Origin: Promethearchaeota archaeon
GTDB taxonomy: Archaea > Asgardarchaeota > Lokiarchaeia > Sigynarchaeales > SOKP01
NCBI GenBank assembly: GCA_016839845.1
Contig: JAEOTL010000453.1
Span: 1-5,622, forward strand
Direction: 5' to 3'
DNA length: 5,622 bases
Part shown: positions 1 through 5,622 of the stretch, piece after piece
Numbering within the stretch: the first letter of the stretch is position 1
Layout of the letters: each line of letters opens with the position of its first letter
Program-made: the position numbers and the translations under genes
The notes under the pieces: model-generated
What the model saw: only the letters and a program-made list of their open reading frames with translations
What the model was told of the DNA's origin: nothing
Databases searched by the model: none

Positions 1-321
1 AGATGATCCAAAAATAATCCATGGATGTTTACCATTAGCTATCTCCTGTCTTGCAGCATCAAGAATGCTAATTGTCCCTCCTATATTAGTTTGTACACAT
101 TCTAAAGGGTTTTCTTGAGCAATTTTTACCCTACTTACTGCAGCTAAATGAATAACACCTTCAATATTTTTAATTTTTGACCGTAAACGATCAAAGTCTT
201 TCACGTCATCTTTAGGGTTATCTCTGATATCATAAGATACTGTTTCAATGCCTACTTCTTCCAATAAATCTTTAAGAGCTGATCCTATAAATCCTGCACT
301 TCCAGTAACTAAAATCTTCAT
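1..321 (-). CDS. NAD-dependent epimerase/dehydratase, N-terminal part (runs off left edge)
   Basis: This is the N-terminal 107 residues of an extended short-chain dehydrogenase/reductase, the family of UDP-glucose 4-epimerases, dTDP-glucose dehydratases and related sugar-nucleotide enzymes. The frame is open from an ATG at 319-321 to base 1. The protein opens with MKILVTGSAGFIGS, the Rossmann dinucleotide loop GxxGxxG at residues 7-13. Asp31 at the end of the second strand suggests NAD rather than NADP. HLAA at residues 58-61 and the TNIGGT segment at 78-83 are standard family motifs. FGSS at 104-107 begins the active-site serine strand, so the YxxxK catalytic pair and the substrate domain lie outside the window. 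The exact substrate cannot be told from this half. The likely role is making activated sugars for surface glycans or glycoproteins in the cytoplasm. It is transcribed away from the next gene, and no clear ribosome binding site precedes the start. Confidence 0.93.
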   Translation of the reverse strand, partial: MKILVTGSAGFIGSALKDLLEEVGIETVSYDIRDNPKDDVKDFDRLRSKIKNIEGVIHLAAVSRVKIAQENPLECVQTNIGGTISILDAARQEIANGKHPWIIFGSS

Positions 322-436
322 TGTTAAATCAATTTTATGAGTGTATATGTCCTTCAATGTTTAGGGCTATTATCAATTCAATTGGTAAATCTAGGAAGAT
401 TAATAAACTTAAAAGTTTAATATAAAAGTGATAATT
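322..436. promoter_or_regulatory. Divergent intergenic region with two small inverted repeats and TATA-like boxes
   Basis: This gap separates the epimerase from the membrane protein, so it should hold promoters for both strands. CAATTcAATTG at 374-384 is a perfect inverted repeat with a one-base centre, and AAACTT/AAGTTT at 405-418 is a second one with a two-base centre. On the plus strand, TATAAAAG at 421-428 is the best TATA-like box. On the minus strand a weaker CATATACA-type box lies near 341-350, about 25 bases before the epimerase start. In such AT-rich DNA these matches could be chance, and operator function for the repeats is only a possibility. Confidence 0.35.
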
Positions 437-886
437 ATGGAAATTAATTATGTAATGGATGTAATGGAATTTATTATTATTAACATATTTAATCTATCGG
501 TATTTGCACTTTTTCTATCGCGTGTAAAAAAGCCAGAAGTTTCAAAAAAGATTGGGGTTTTTTCCTTATTGCTTGGAATCCCAACGTTAACCATCGCAAT
601 AATTAACCTTATAATCCAACGTATATGGTACTATTGGTTTTTTCCTCTATTACTAGTAGGATTCATATTATTTTGTTTTATTGTGGATTATATAAAGAAA
701 ATAGAGTTTCGAAACCCACGCAAGAAATCCATCTTGATTCCGTTTCTTATATTATTTTATGTGAGCATAATTTTAATGTGGGGATTAACTTGGGCATTAG
801 GAGTCATTTATGGAGGTATCACTGCTATCACTTACTTTTTACAGTTGTTTGGCGCTTATTATGCAGGTAAACATGGCGTTGGTTAA
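437..886 (+). CDS. Small integral membrane protein, five predicted helices, unknown function
   Basis: I do not recognise this family. Numbering from the GTG at 428, hydrophobic helices lie at about residues 13-32, 42-63, 67-89, 101-122 and 124-146. They are joined by short loops, with Lys/Arg clusters after the first (RVKK) and third (KK...RNPRKK) helices. By the positive-inside rule those two loops face the cytoplasm, which puts the N-terminus outside and the C-terminus inside or in the membrane. There is no signal peptide, catalytic motif or metal site. The start is uncertain: the longest frame begins at a GTG at 428, but this overlaps a TATA-like box at 421-428. The ATG at 437 is preferred here. 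If that box is the real promoter, the ATG at 455 (giving about 143 residues) is best placed for a very short leader. It lies in the same direction as the acyl-CoA dehydrogenase, but 120 bases away and with a separate promoter-like site between, so co-transcription is doubtful. Confidence 0.75.
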   Translation: MEINYVMDVMEFIIINIFNLSVFALFLSRVKKPEVSKKIGVFSLLLGIPTLTIAIINLIIQRIWYYWFFPLLLVGFILFCFIVDYIKKIEFRNPRKKSILIPFLILFYVSIILMWGLTWALGVIYGGITAITYFLQLFGAYYAGKHGVG

Positions 887-980
887 TATATTATCTGAAT
901 TAAAAACCCAACCTCCTTAATATAAAAAAAACTTAAAAAATCACATTATATTTTCCTCATTATAATTATTTTACTAATAA

Positions 981-988
981 TTTAAAAT
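981..988 (+). promoter_or_regulatory. TATA-like box before the acyl-CoA dehydrogenase
   Basis: TTTAAAAT is centred about 22 bases before the ATG at 1007. With the usual archaeal distance from TATA box to transcription start, the transcript would begin at or next to the start codon. This agrees with the absence of a Shine-Dalgarno site. A second box, TATAAAAA at 921-928, would instead give a leader of roughly 60 bases. That leader would contain a tiny ATG-GTT-TAA frame at 996-1004. The choice between the two cannot be made by eye. Confidence 0.4.
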
Positions 989-1006
989 AAAAAATATGGT
1001 TTAAAA

Positions 1007-2305
1007 ATGAGCGAAAAAAAAAAATATGAAATCCAAGCTATTAGTGATGAAATTTTAGAAAAAATGAACCTGAAGAATCGGTATGCTTTCTTAAATAATA
1101 ATTTGACATCCATTTTATCCCCAAAGGAATTTAACTTTTTACGTGAAGTCCAACGCTTTTGCTTGAGATTTGAGAAAAAAAATAATATTAATCATGGTCC
1201 TCATGAAGATATTTATGAATGGGTTCCTGCATTCGGAGAAAAAGGATATATTACTCGACAACACAGTTTCGATGTATGTGATGTACACTATGATGAGTGG
1301 GGATTGGCAGCTGATTTAATGAGAAATATAGCAATTGATATGTTTGATCCCCAGTTTGCCATGGGAGGGGGGGCTACCGTACTCGCCATAAATCCCGTTT
1401 ATGAACATCATGAGCATGTTCCTGCTAGATTAGAAGCCTTAAAAGATTTAGTTACAGGGCAAAGCCCAGGAGCCATATTAATTACCGAACCAGAAAGAGG
1501 TTCTGATGCGGTGCATCAATTAACAACCTGTGATGAACAAGAAGATGGTAGTTTTCTTCTAAACGGAACAAAAATCTATAATACTAACGCTCCAAAATCA
1601 AAATGGGTTGTATGTTATGCAACAGCAGAAAAGAATGTAGGCTCTAAAATGGCCCAATTTTTAATTAATACAAATTGGGAGGGATTTAAAGTTGAAAGAG
1701 TCATGATCCCTTGGGTTCCTAAATTATTCTTAGGTAAAGAGACTTTAACTAATGTAAAAGTACCAAAGGAGTATATACTAGGAGGCGTGGGAAGAGGAAG
1801 AGAGCACCTTTTTGAAGGATTAGTCCCAGAACGAATCTCAATCGCAATTATGAGTATTAGTGAATGCTGGGGGGCATTAGCTCATGCAATTATTTATGCA
1901 AATCTTAGAAAGCAATTTGATCAAGAGATTTTAAAATTTCAAGGTGTAGGATTTTTACTGGCAGATTTATGGGCTCGAACTACAAATGTGACTATTGGAC
2001 TTCTGAAATTTTGTGAAGCTTACGATGAAAAATATGAAAAATTCGGCGGAGAGATTCCAAAAAACATATCACAAGCAATGGTTGCATCAGCAAGTCAGTT
2101 TAAATATCATGCCGCTAAATTATCTAGAAAGGTCTGTTACGAATGTGCTAACAATATGGGTGGTGCTGGACTATGTGATAACACATTAATGCATGATTAT
2201 TTGAATATTTCTCGAATTCAGGAGATTGTCGGCGGTTCGAGACAAATTCAGCAATATATTATGAGTTTGAGCTTACGTACGCTATTTAAGATGTCCGTAA
2301 GCTAA
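1007..2305 (+). CDS. Acyl-CoA dehydrogenase (FAD-dependent)
   Basis: This is a complete 432-residue flavoenzyme of the acyl-CoA dehydrogenase family, which introduces a trans double bond between carbons 2 and 3 of acyl-CoA esters and passes electrons to an electron-transfer flavoprotein. It acts in the cytoplasm in beta-oxidation or amino-acid/organic-acid degradation. The N-terminal helical domain covers about 1-155. The middle beta domain begins with LITEPERGSD (158-167), continues with LNGTKIYNTN (185-194), and ends with VKVPKEYILGGVGRGREHLF (250-269). The C-terminal helical domain carries RKQFDQ (301-306), ANNMGGAGLCDN (381-392) and EIVGGSRQIQQYI (406-418). The Glu of medium- and short-chain enzymes (the YEGT position) is replaced by Gly409. 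Glu275, in VPERISIA, sits where isovaleryl-CoA and long-chain dehydrogenases keep their catalytic base, so the enzyme is probably active. The protein is some 40-50 residues longer than typical members, mostly at the N-terminus. Substrate chain length cannot be assigned. No partner gene (electron-transfer flavoprotein, thiolase or hydratase) is nearby. Confidence 0.95.
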   Translation: MSEKKKYEIQAISDEILEKMNLKNRYAFLNNNLTSILSPKEFNFLREVQRFCLRFEKKNNINHGPHEDIYEWVPAFGEKGYITRQHSFDVCDVHYDEWGLAADLMRNIAIDMFDPQFAMGGGATVLAINPVYEHHEHVPARLEALKDLVTGQSPGAILITEPERGSDAVHQLTTCDEQEDGSFLLNGTKIYNTNAPKSKWVVCYATAEKNVGSKMAQFLINTNWEGFKVERVMIPWVPKLFLGKETLTNVKVPKEYILGGVGRGREHLFEGLVPERISIAIMSISECWGALAHAIIYANLRKQFDQEILKFQGVGFLLADLWARTTNVTIGLLKFCEAYDEKYEKFGGEIPKNISQAMVASASQFKYHAAKLSRKVCYECANNMGGAGLCDNTLMHDYLNISRIQEIVGGSRQIQQYIMSLSLRTLFKMSVS

Positions 2306-2333
2306 TTTGGGCATACAATTTTAAAGAACTCAA

Positions 2334-2359
2334 TTTTTTTTTAAATTTTTATTATTTTT
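2334..2359 (+). terminator. T-rich transcription stop after the acyl-CoA dehydrogenase
   Basis: Starting 29 bases after the TAA stop there is a run of nine T (2334-2342), then AAA, five T, and ATTATTTTTA. Archaeal RNA polymerase terminates on such oligo-T stretches without needing a hairpin, and none is evident here. It lies in the 74-base gap between two convergent genes. On the opposite strand this stretch is A-rich, so it would not stop transcripts of the minus-strand operon, for which I see no clear terminator. Confidence 0.5.
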
Positions 2360-2379
2360 AACCAATATTGAATAATAAT

Positions 2380-2832
2380 CTACTCACTACTAAGATATAA
2401 TCTAGTAATAACCTCCTTACCCTGAAAAAAATCAGATATAATCTGGTCTGTGTTATAATCATATTCATCTTCCCAAGGTATATAATCAGCTTTTTTAATC
2501 TTTACTCCAACTCCTAACTCATCCTCTATGTCTCCATTAATATATTCTAACTCTTCATCTTTAATATCACTTAAAGAAACCAATAAATCGGTGTTTATCC
2601 CTTTCTCGTTTGCTAATTGCTCCATAAATTCTCGACCTCTAAATGAATTATACATTATTATTAATGTCTTTACATTCTTTTGCCCTACAATATTTCCTTC
2701 TTTTGTCTCAAATGTGCCATAAAGTATTGCAAAATGCATAAACATAAGATCCTTTTGACGTTCAACAAAATTCACTAGAGCTTTACATTCAACCTCTGAA
2801 AAAACAGGATGAACCCAACCTTCTAGAGTCAC
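2380..2832 (-). CDS. Uncharacterised 150-residue protein, coupled to the cysteine-motif gene
   Basis: I do not recognise this protein. It is soluble, with no signal peptide or membrane helix. Its pattern suggests an alpha/beta fold: a helix at about 12-30, strands at about 31-41 (FMHFAILYGTF) and 54-61 (VKTLIIMY), a helix at 65-77, a strand at 82-88 (DLLVSLS), then an acidic segment (residues 91-105 and 121-129) and a final strand near 140-148. No clear active-site motif is visible; the single Cys16 argues against a metal cluster of its own. It starts at GTG (2832-2830), whose last two bases are shared with the TGA stop of the upstream gene, giving the four-base overlap GTGA. That arrangement implies translational coupling and matched dosage, so it probably works with the cysteine-motif protein. 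The alternative ATG start at residue 30 would cut off the first helix and is less likely. Confidence 0.75.
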   Translation of the reverse strand: MTLEGWVHPVFSEVECKALVNFVERQKDLMFMHFAILYGTFETKEGNIVGQKNVKTLIIMYNSFRGREFMEQLANEKGINTDLLVSLSDIKDEELEYINGDIEDELGVGVKIKKADYIPWEDEYDYNTDQIISDFFQGKEVITRLYLSSE

Positions 2833-3338
2833 TCTTTATCAAGCCTATTTTGAAGTTGTTTATCTGAAGCAGAAAATCCAAAATAAAATATTGGACACTC
2901 TTTTTTGTATAAATCACATCTATAATCGCTTTTCCCCTCTTCACTGGTATAATGCTGAGCAAAAGAACCGTAGGGGCAGAAATTTAGTTTATAGCAAGGT
3001 TTTGTAAAAGCATAATCTGGTGGATGATATAATTTCATTTTTCTTTTGCTTAATTTTAACCTTTCAACATCATCAAATAGTTTTTTGTTTTTCCTTGGTA
3101 TGCCTTTAGAATCTTCCTTAACCCTTTCTGATATGTAAAACACAGGGCAATCATGACCAAATGCTGTACATGTAAACTTTGAATCCTCCAATCTTGCCCA
3201 AAATGCTTCAGCTATTCCATCATATGGACAATATCCCAACAAATGGCAAGGTTTCTTTAAGTCTTCATGAACAATACTCCCATTATTGAACCAACTCTCT
3301 GAGTTGTTCATCCTGCTACTGAAATTTCTTTTTGCCAT
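2829..3338 (-). CDS. Protein with two four-cysteine motifs (C-x5-C-x19-C-x6-C twice), probable metal binder
   Basis: This soluble, basic 169-residue protein contains the same cysteine module twice. Unit one has Cys31, 37, 57 and 64 (KPCHLLGYCPYDG ... CTAFGHDCPVFY). Unit two has Cys115, 121, 141 and 148 (KPCYKLNFCPYGS ... CDLYKKECPIFY). The spacing is identical in both, and about 14 of 40 aligned positions match without gaps. The shared core is KPC, CPY and CP-[VI]-FY. The eight cysteines lie only in these modules, which points to two structural zinc sites or iron-sulfur clusters; which metal is not visible. I recall the CPYG ... GHDCPVFY pattern from uncharacterised archaeal and bacterial proteins but cannot name a function. 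The linker (71-110) is rich in Lys/Arg and could bind nucleic acid. The ATG start lies about 27 bases below a TATA box, and translation is coupled to the downstream 150-residue gene. Confidence 0.85.
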   Translation of the reverse strand: MAKRNFSSRMNNSESWFNNGSIVHEDLKKPCHLLGYCPYDGIAEAFWARLEDSKFTCTAFGHDCPVFYISERVKEDSKGIPRKNKKLFDDVERLKLSKRKMKLYHPPDYAFTKPCYKLNFCPYGSFAQHYTSEEGKSDYRCDLYKKECPIFYFGFSASDKQLQNRLDKE

Positions 3339-3360
3339 AACCTATCAAATTTTGTGTAAA

Positions 3361-3369
3361 ATTTTTATA
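3361..3369 (-). promoter_or_regulatory. TATA box of the cysteine-motif operon
   Basis: On the minus strand this reads TATAAAAAT, preceded by CCTACG in the position of a B-recognition element. Its centre is about 27 bases before the ATG at 3338, so transcription would begin at or one base from the start codon. This is the clearest promoter geometry in the window and supports both the chosen start and an archaeal, leaderless mRNA. There is no Shine-Dalgarno sequence in the bases before the ATG. Confidence 0.6.
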
Positions 3370-3375
3370 CGTAGG

Positions 3376-3418
3376 AAAAATATTTTTAGAAATATTTAAC
3401 CTTTAGGAGGTTAATATT
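3376..3418 (-). terminator. Hairpin with U-rich tail after the large membrane-protein gene
   Basis: In the direction of the minus-strand transcript, AATATTAACCT pairs with AGGTTAAATATT around a five-base loop CCTAA, with a seven-base perfect core and one bulged base in the outer part. It overlaps the TAA stop of the large gene. It is followed by TCTAAAAATATTTTT (plus-strand 3376-3390). The arrangement resembles an intrinsic terminator and, with the TATA box immediately downstream, separates the large gene from the cysteine-motif operon. The stem is AT-rich and so only moderately stable. Confidence 0.5.
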
Positions 3419-5622
3419 AAATGAAATTTATGAAATGTGATCCCCAAAATAATTCAGATTGAAATTCGATTTGAAAATTACTAAAATGATTTCTAAAGAA
3501 ACTCCTTTCATCACGTCTTAGCTCATTTCTCCATTCTATAAACTTAAGCATGTCTTGTCTCGAGGAAAAACGACTTTTAAATAAAGCTGGTAAATCATTT
3601 TCAGTTATTACTTGTTTTTTCATAAAAACTAAATCCCTCATAGTCATTCTATTATATAAGATAATGCTATATCTCACATGGAGAGCTTCTCTTTTTGATA
3701 CACCTTTTTGGCTAACATGTGGAACTATTTTAGAGTTTACATGAAGATATTTTTGAATAAGACCTAATACATCTGAATCTAAGCTAAGAGTATCTTCATT
3801 TAAATGATGTCTAACCCAACCATATTTTTGATTGGATCGCATATCCTTTAAGGGTTTCAGAATTCTGCAATCAAAACCTGCCTGTTCTATTAACAATGTA
3901 TAACAATGTTCGGGCAATAATTCATGCCATGCGTCATCATATGGTTGTCTACCGCGTCTATGATCTTTATCGTATTGATTACAAAGGTTAATTAAGAATG
4001 ATACAAACTTTGGATCGAAAATTTGATATCTACGAGCTAATCTTCTGATCGATTCCATCTGCCTAGGCATTATATAAGATCCATCACGAGAAAATGTACG
4101 AGTTCTAAATTTACCTATTAAAGTAGACGTATCCCATCCTAACAATGAACTGACCTCAGTTGTTTTAACGTATCTCCCAAAAGCTTTTGATAAAATTCTT
4201 TGTAAATTGAAAAATATTCTGAACTCATCCTTCGCATCTTCTGGAATCATTTTACTATCAAAAATATAATCGATGCATCGTCTTTCAATTTCTTTCTTCA
4301 TATTATCTATATCGGTTAAACTGAGAGTGACACCTAAAACATTTTGAATTTTTGCCTGAGTAATTTCATTATTCATATCATGCATAAGACATAGAAAAGT
4401 ATTTGGTATTATTGTAGAATCTTTATATTTACCAAGAAAGTCAATAATATATCTTCGTCTACCTTTTAGGATAGACCCTAGATCATATAGAGAAAATGTC
4501 TTCTTAGTGTACTTTAAAATTATATCTGAAATATCATATAATATCTCATATCTTAATCCAAGTTTTATTGCATAATATCTTATTGCTATAAGGGCGTATT
4601 TATTATGCCTTAGACTCAAAGGCAAGTTCTTTATTCCTAAATTCATTTTTAAAAGAGTTTCAAAGTTAAAACCCATCTGATTTCCCACAATACCAGAAAG
4701 ATGTTTTCTAATAGTATCTTCAGAGAATTTAAAATGATTAGAAAGAATAGAGGCTGTGTTTCTATCTGGAATTTGACCAAATGCAGATTCATAAGCTTTT
4801 CTCATTATGTTTAATAACCTCAAATTACGTGTTCTTTTTATTACTCCATAAAGCCCAACACCAGTAAGAATACCCAACCCTATTAAAGTATAAGGACTGC
4901 TAAAAATTCCTTTAATATTATCTGCAAGAATGTTTGATGCGCTTATTGATGCTGTGGTGCTTATTGAAACTGGAGCCGTAACTCCACTTGTAGACATTGC
5001 TAAACCCTTCGAAGAGTCAACCATAGTCTGCGGCATTCCAGGAATTTGAGCAGGTAAAAGAGTAGAAACAACTCCAGATATTATTGAAAAGGCAGTAAGC
5101 CCAACACTGACTCCTAGCATGGTATATCTCAAAACTTTGCCCCAATTATGCTTCTTATGATCAGATACTTCGGGCGCACCGACCATCGCATCCAAGTCTT
5201 GTACAGATGTTAGGCTGAACGCTTGCCCGAATTTCTTAACCTTGCCAAATAACTTGGCAAAACTATCCTTTAGTGAAATACCTTCGGTCTTGCAGTAAAT
5301 AGAGAAAGTGGCAATTGACATGGAAAATATGGGGCTTAAGAATAGATTGCTCGTTCCTGACCATGCGGTAAAGAGGAATCCTAACCCACTAAACACGGAG
5401 CCTCCAAGCACGCCTAACCATGACTGAGTAGCAGCTTGCTGTATTTCAGTTCTATGCTGTTGCATAAATTGTATTTGCTCGAGTGCGGTCATATACTTAA
5501 ACTGCTGAGTATCAAGCATACTACTGGATTGTGCTCCAAATAAATTGGCAATTGGTCCTGTAATCGTTTCTCTAAGACCCTCAGCTAATGTACTGAAAAA
5601 CATTTGAGCCCATTCTGGAAGC
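3417..5622 (-). CDS. Large membrane protein: four-helix anchor plus basic cytoplasmic region with helix-turn-helix-like segments; 5' end may lie outside the window
   Basis: The family is not recognised. From the ATG at 5603 the product is 728 residues, but the frame stays open to the edge and reads LPEWAQ before that Met, which looks coding, so the true start may be beyond the window. Predicted membrane helices are at about 62-82, 84-104, 159-183 and 236-256. Basic residues in 105-158 and after 256 place both loop and C-terminus in the cytoplasm. The loop at 184-235 is rich in Ser/Thr, nearly uncharged, and would face outside. The cytoplasmic part (257-728) is rich in Lys/Arg and helices. Short helix-turn-helix-like stretches occur near 282-303 (ILSNHFKFSEDTIRKHL), 414-440, 480-502 (VSSLLGWDTSTLIGKF) and 569-588 (LIEQAGFDCRILKPL). 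The motif [TY]-I-[IM]-P recurs at 397-400 and 510-513. DNA binding from the membrane is a guess. GC content falls from about 43% over the membrane part to below 30% in the rest. Confidence 0.8.
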   Translation of the reverse strand, partial: LPEWAQMFFSTLAEGLRETITGPIANLFGAQSSSMLDTQQFKYMTALEQIQFMQQHRTEIQQAATQSWLGVLGGSVFSGLGFLFTAWSGTSNLFLSPIFSMSIATFSIYCKTEGISLKDSFAKLFGKVKKFGQAFSLTSVQDLDAMVGAPEVSDHKKHNWGKVLRYTMLGVSVGLTAFSIISGVVSTLLPAQIPGMPQTMVDSSKGLAMSTSGVTAPVSISTTASISASNILADNIKGIFSSPYTLIGLGILTGVGLYGVIKRTRNLRLLNIMRKAYESAFGQIPDRNTASILSNHFKFSEDTIRKHLSGIVGNQMGFNFETLLKMNLGIKNLPLSLRHNKYALIAIRYYAIKLGLRYEILYDISDIILKYTKKTFSLYDLGSILKGRRRYIIDFLGKYKDSTIIPNTFLCLMHDMNNEITQAKIQNVLGVTLSLTDIDNMKKEIERRCIDYIFDSKMIPEDAKDEFRIFFNLQRILSKAFGRYVKTTEVSSLLGWDTSTLIGKFRTRTFSRDGSYIMPRQMESIRRLARRYQIFDPKFVSFLINLCNQYDKDHRRGRQPYDDAWHELLPEHCYTLLIEQAGFDCRILKPLKDMRSNQKYGWVRHHLNEDTLSLDSDVLGLIQKYLHVNSKIVPHVSQKGVSKREALHVRYSIILYNRMTMRDLVFMKKQVITENDLPALFKSRFSSRQDMLKFIEWRNELRRDERSFFRNHFSNFQIEFQSELFWGSHFINFI

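Noticed and set aside
625..870. 81-codon plus-strand frame overlapping the small membrane protein
   Set aside because: It is a different frame over the same DNA. The overlapping frame gives a coherent five-helix protein, while this one has no recognisable pattern.
996..1004. Minimal upstream frame ATG-GTT-TAA just before the acyl-CoA dehydrogenase
   Set aside because: If the TATA box at 981-988 is used, this is mostly or wholly outside the mRNA. A two-codon frame in AT-rich DNA is expected by chance.
2528..2722. 64-codon plus-strand open frame
   Set aside because: It lies antisense within the 150-residue gene, has a low-complexity Ser/Asn/Phe-rich product, and has no promoter; it is a shadow of the real gene.
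2380..2832. Possible nucleotidyltransferase or JAB/MPN protease fold for the 150-residue protein
   Set aside because: The strand order is loosely reminiscent of both, but there is no GS...D-x-D motif for a nucleotidyltransferase and no H-x-H...D metal motif for a JAB protease.
3376..3387. Perfect 12-base palindrome AAAAATATTTTT
   Set aside because: A simple A/T palindrome of this kind is expected by chance in such AT-rich intergenic DNA, and it is already explained as the U-rich tail of the terminator.
3405..3462. AGGAGG followed ten bases later by ATG on the plus strand, opening a 13-codon frame (MKFMKCDPQNNSD)
   Set aside because: The AGGAGG is one arm and loop of the minus-strand hairpin, the frame is antisense to the end of the large gene, it is very short, and no other gene in the window uses a Shine-Dalgarno site.
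3550..3744. 64-codon plus-strand open frame
   Set aside because: It is antisense to the C-terminal part of the large membrane-protein gene and shows no independent coding signal.

Overview
The window is AT-rich (about 30% GC in most stretches I counted) and carries five substantial genes plus one gene fragment at the left edge. It looks archaeal. The genes lack good Shine-Dalgarno sites, and the best start codons sit about 22-27 bases downstream of TATA-like boxes, the spacing expected for leaderless or near-leaderless archaeal transcripts. The AT-rich, loosely packed genome, the acyl-CoA dehydrogenase and the paired-cysteine small protein would fit an Asgard (Lokiarchaeia-like) genome. That placement is an inference with moderate to low confidence; there is no rRNA or other marker gene to settle it.

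Layout from left to right: (1) bases 1-321, minus strand, hold the first 107 residues of a NAD-dependent sugar-nucleotide epimerase/dehydratase that runs off the left edge. (2) A divergent intergenic region of about 115 bases with small inverted repeats leads to (3) a small five-helix membrane protein on the plus strand (437-886). (4) A complete acyl-CoA dehydrogenase follows on the plus strand (1007-2305), with its own TATA-like box and a T-rich tail after the stop. (5) Convergent to it is a minus-strand two-gene unit: a protein with two equally spaced four-cysteine motifs (2829-3338), whose stop overlaps the GTG start of a 150-residue protein of unknown function (2380-2832). (6) A hairpin with a U-rich tail and a TATA box separate this unit from (7) a large minus-strand gene (3417 to the right edge). 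It encodes a four-helix membrane anchor followed by a basic cytoplasmic region of about 470 residues with several helix-turn-helix-like segments.

The acyl-CoA dehydrogenase and the epimerase are ordinary metabolic genes and show no functional link to the rest. The most interesting part is the right-hand half. The cysteine protein and its coupled partner look like a dedicated pair, possibly a metal-binding protein with its partner. The neighbouring membrane protein has an unusual architecture and a marked change in base composition between its membrane part and its cytoplasmic part. No known defence, mobile-element, CRISPR or RNA-gene signature was found.
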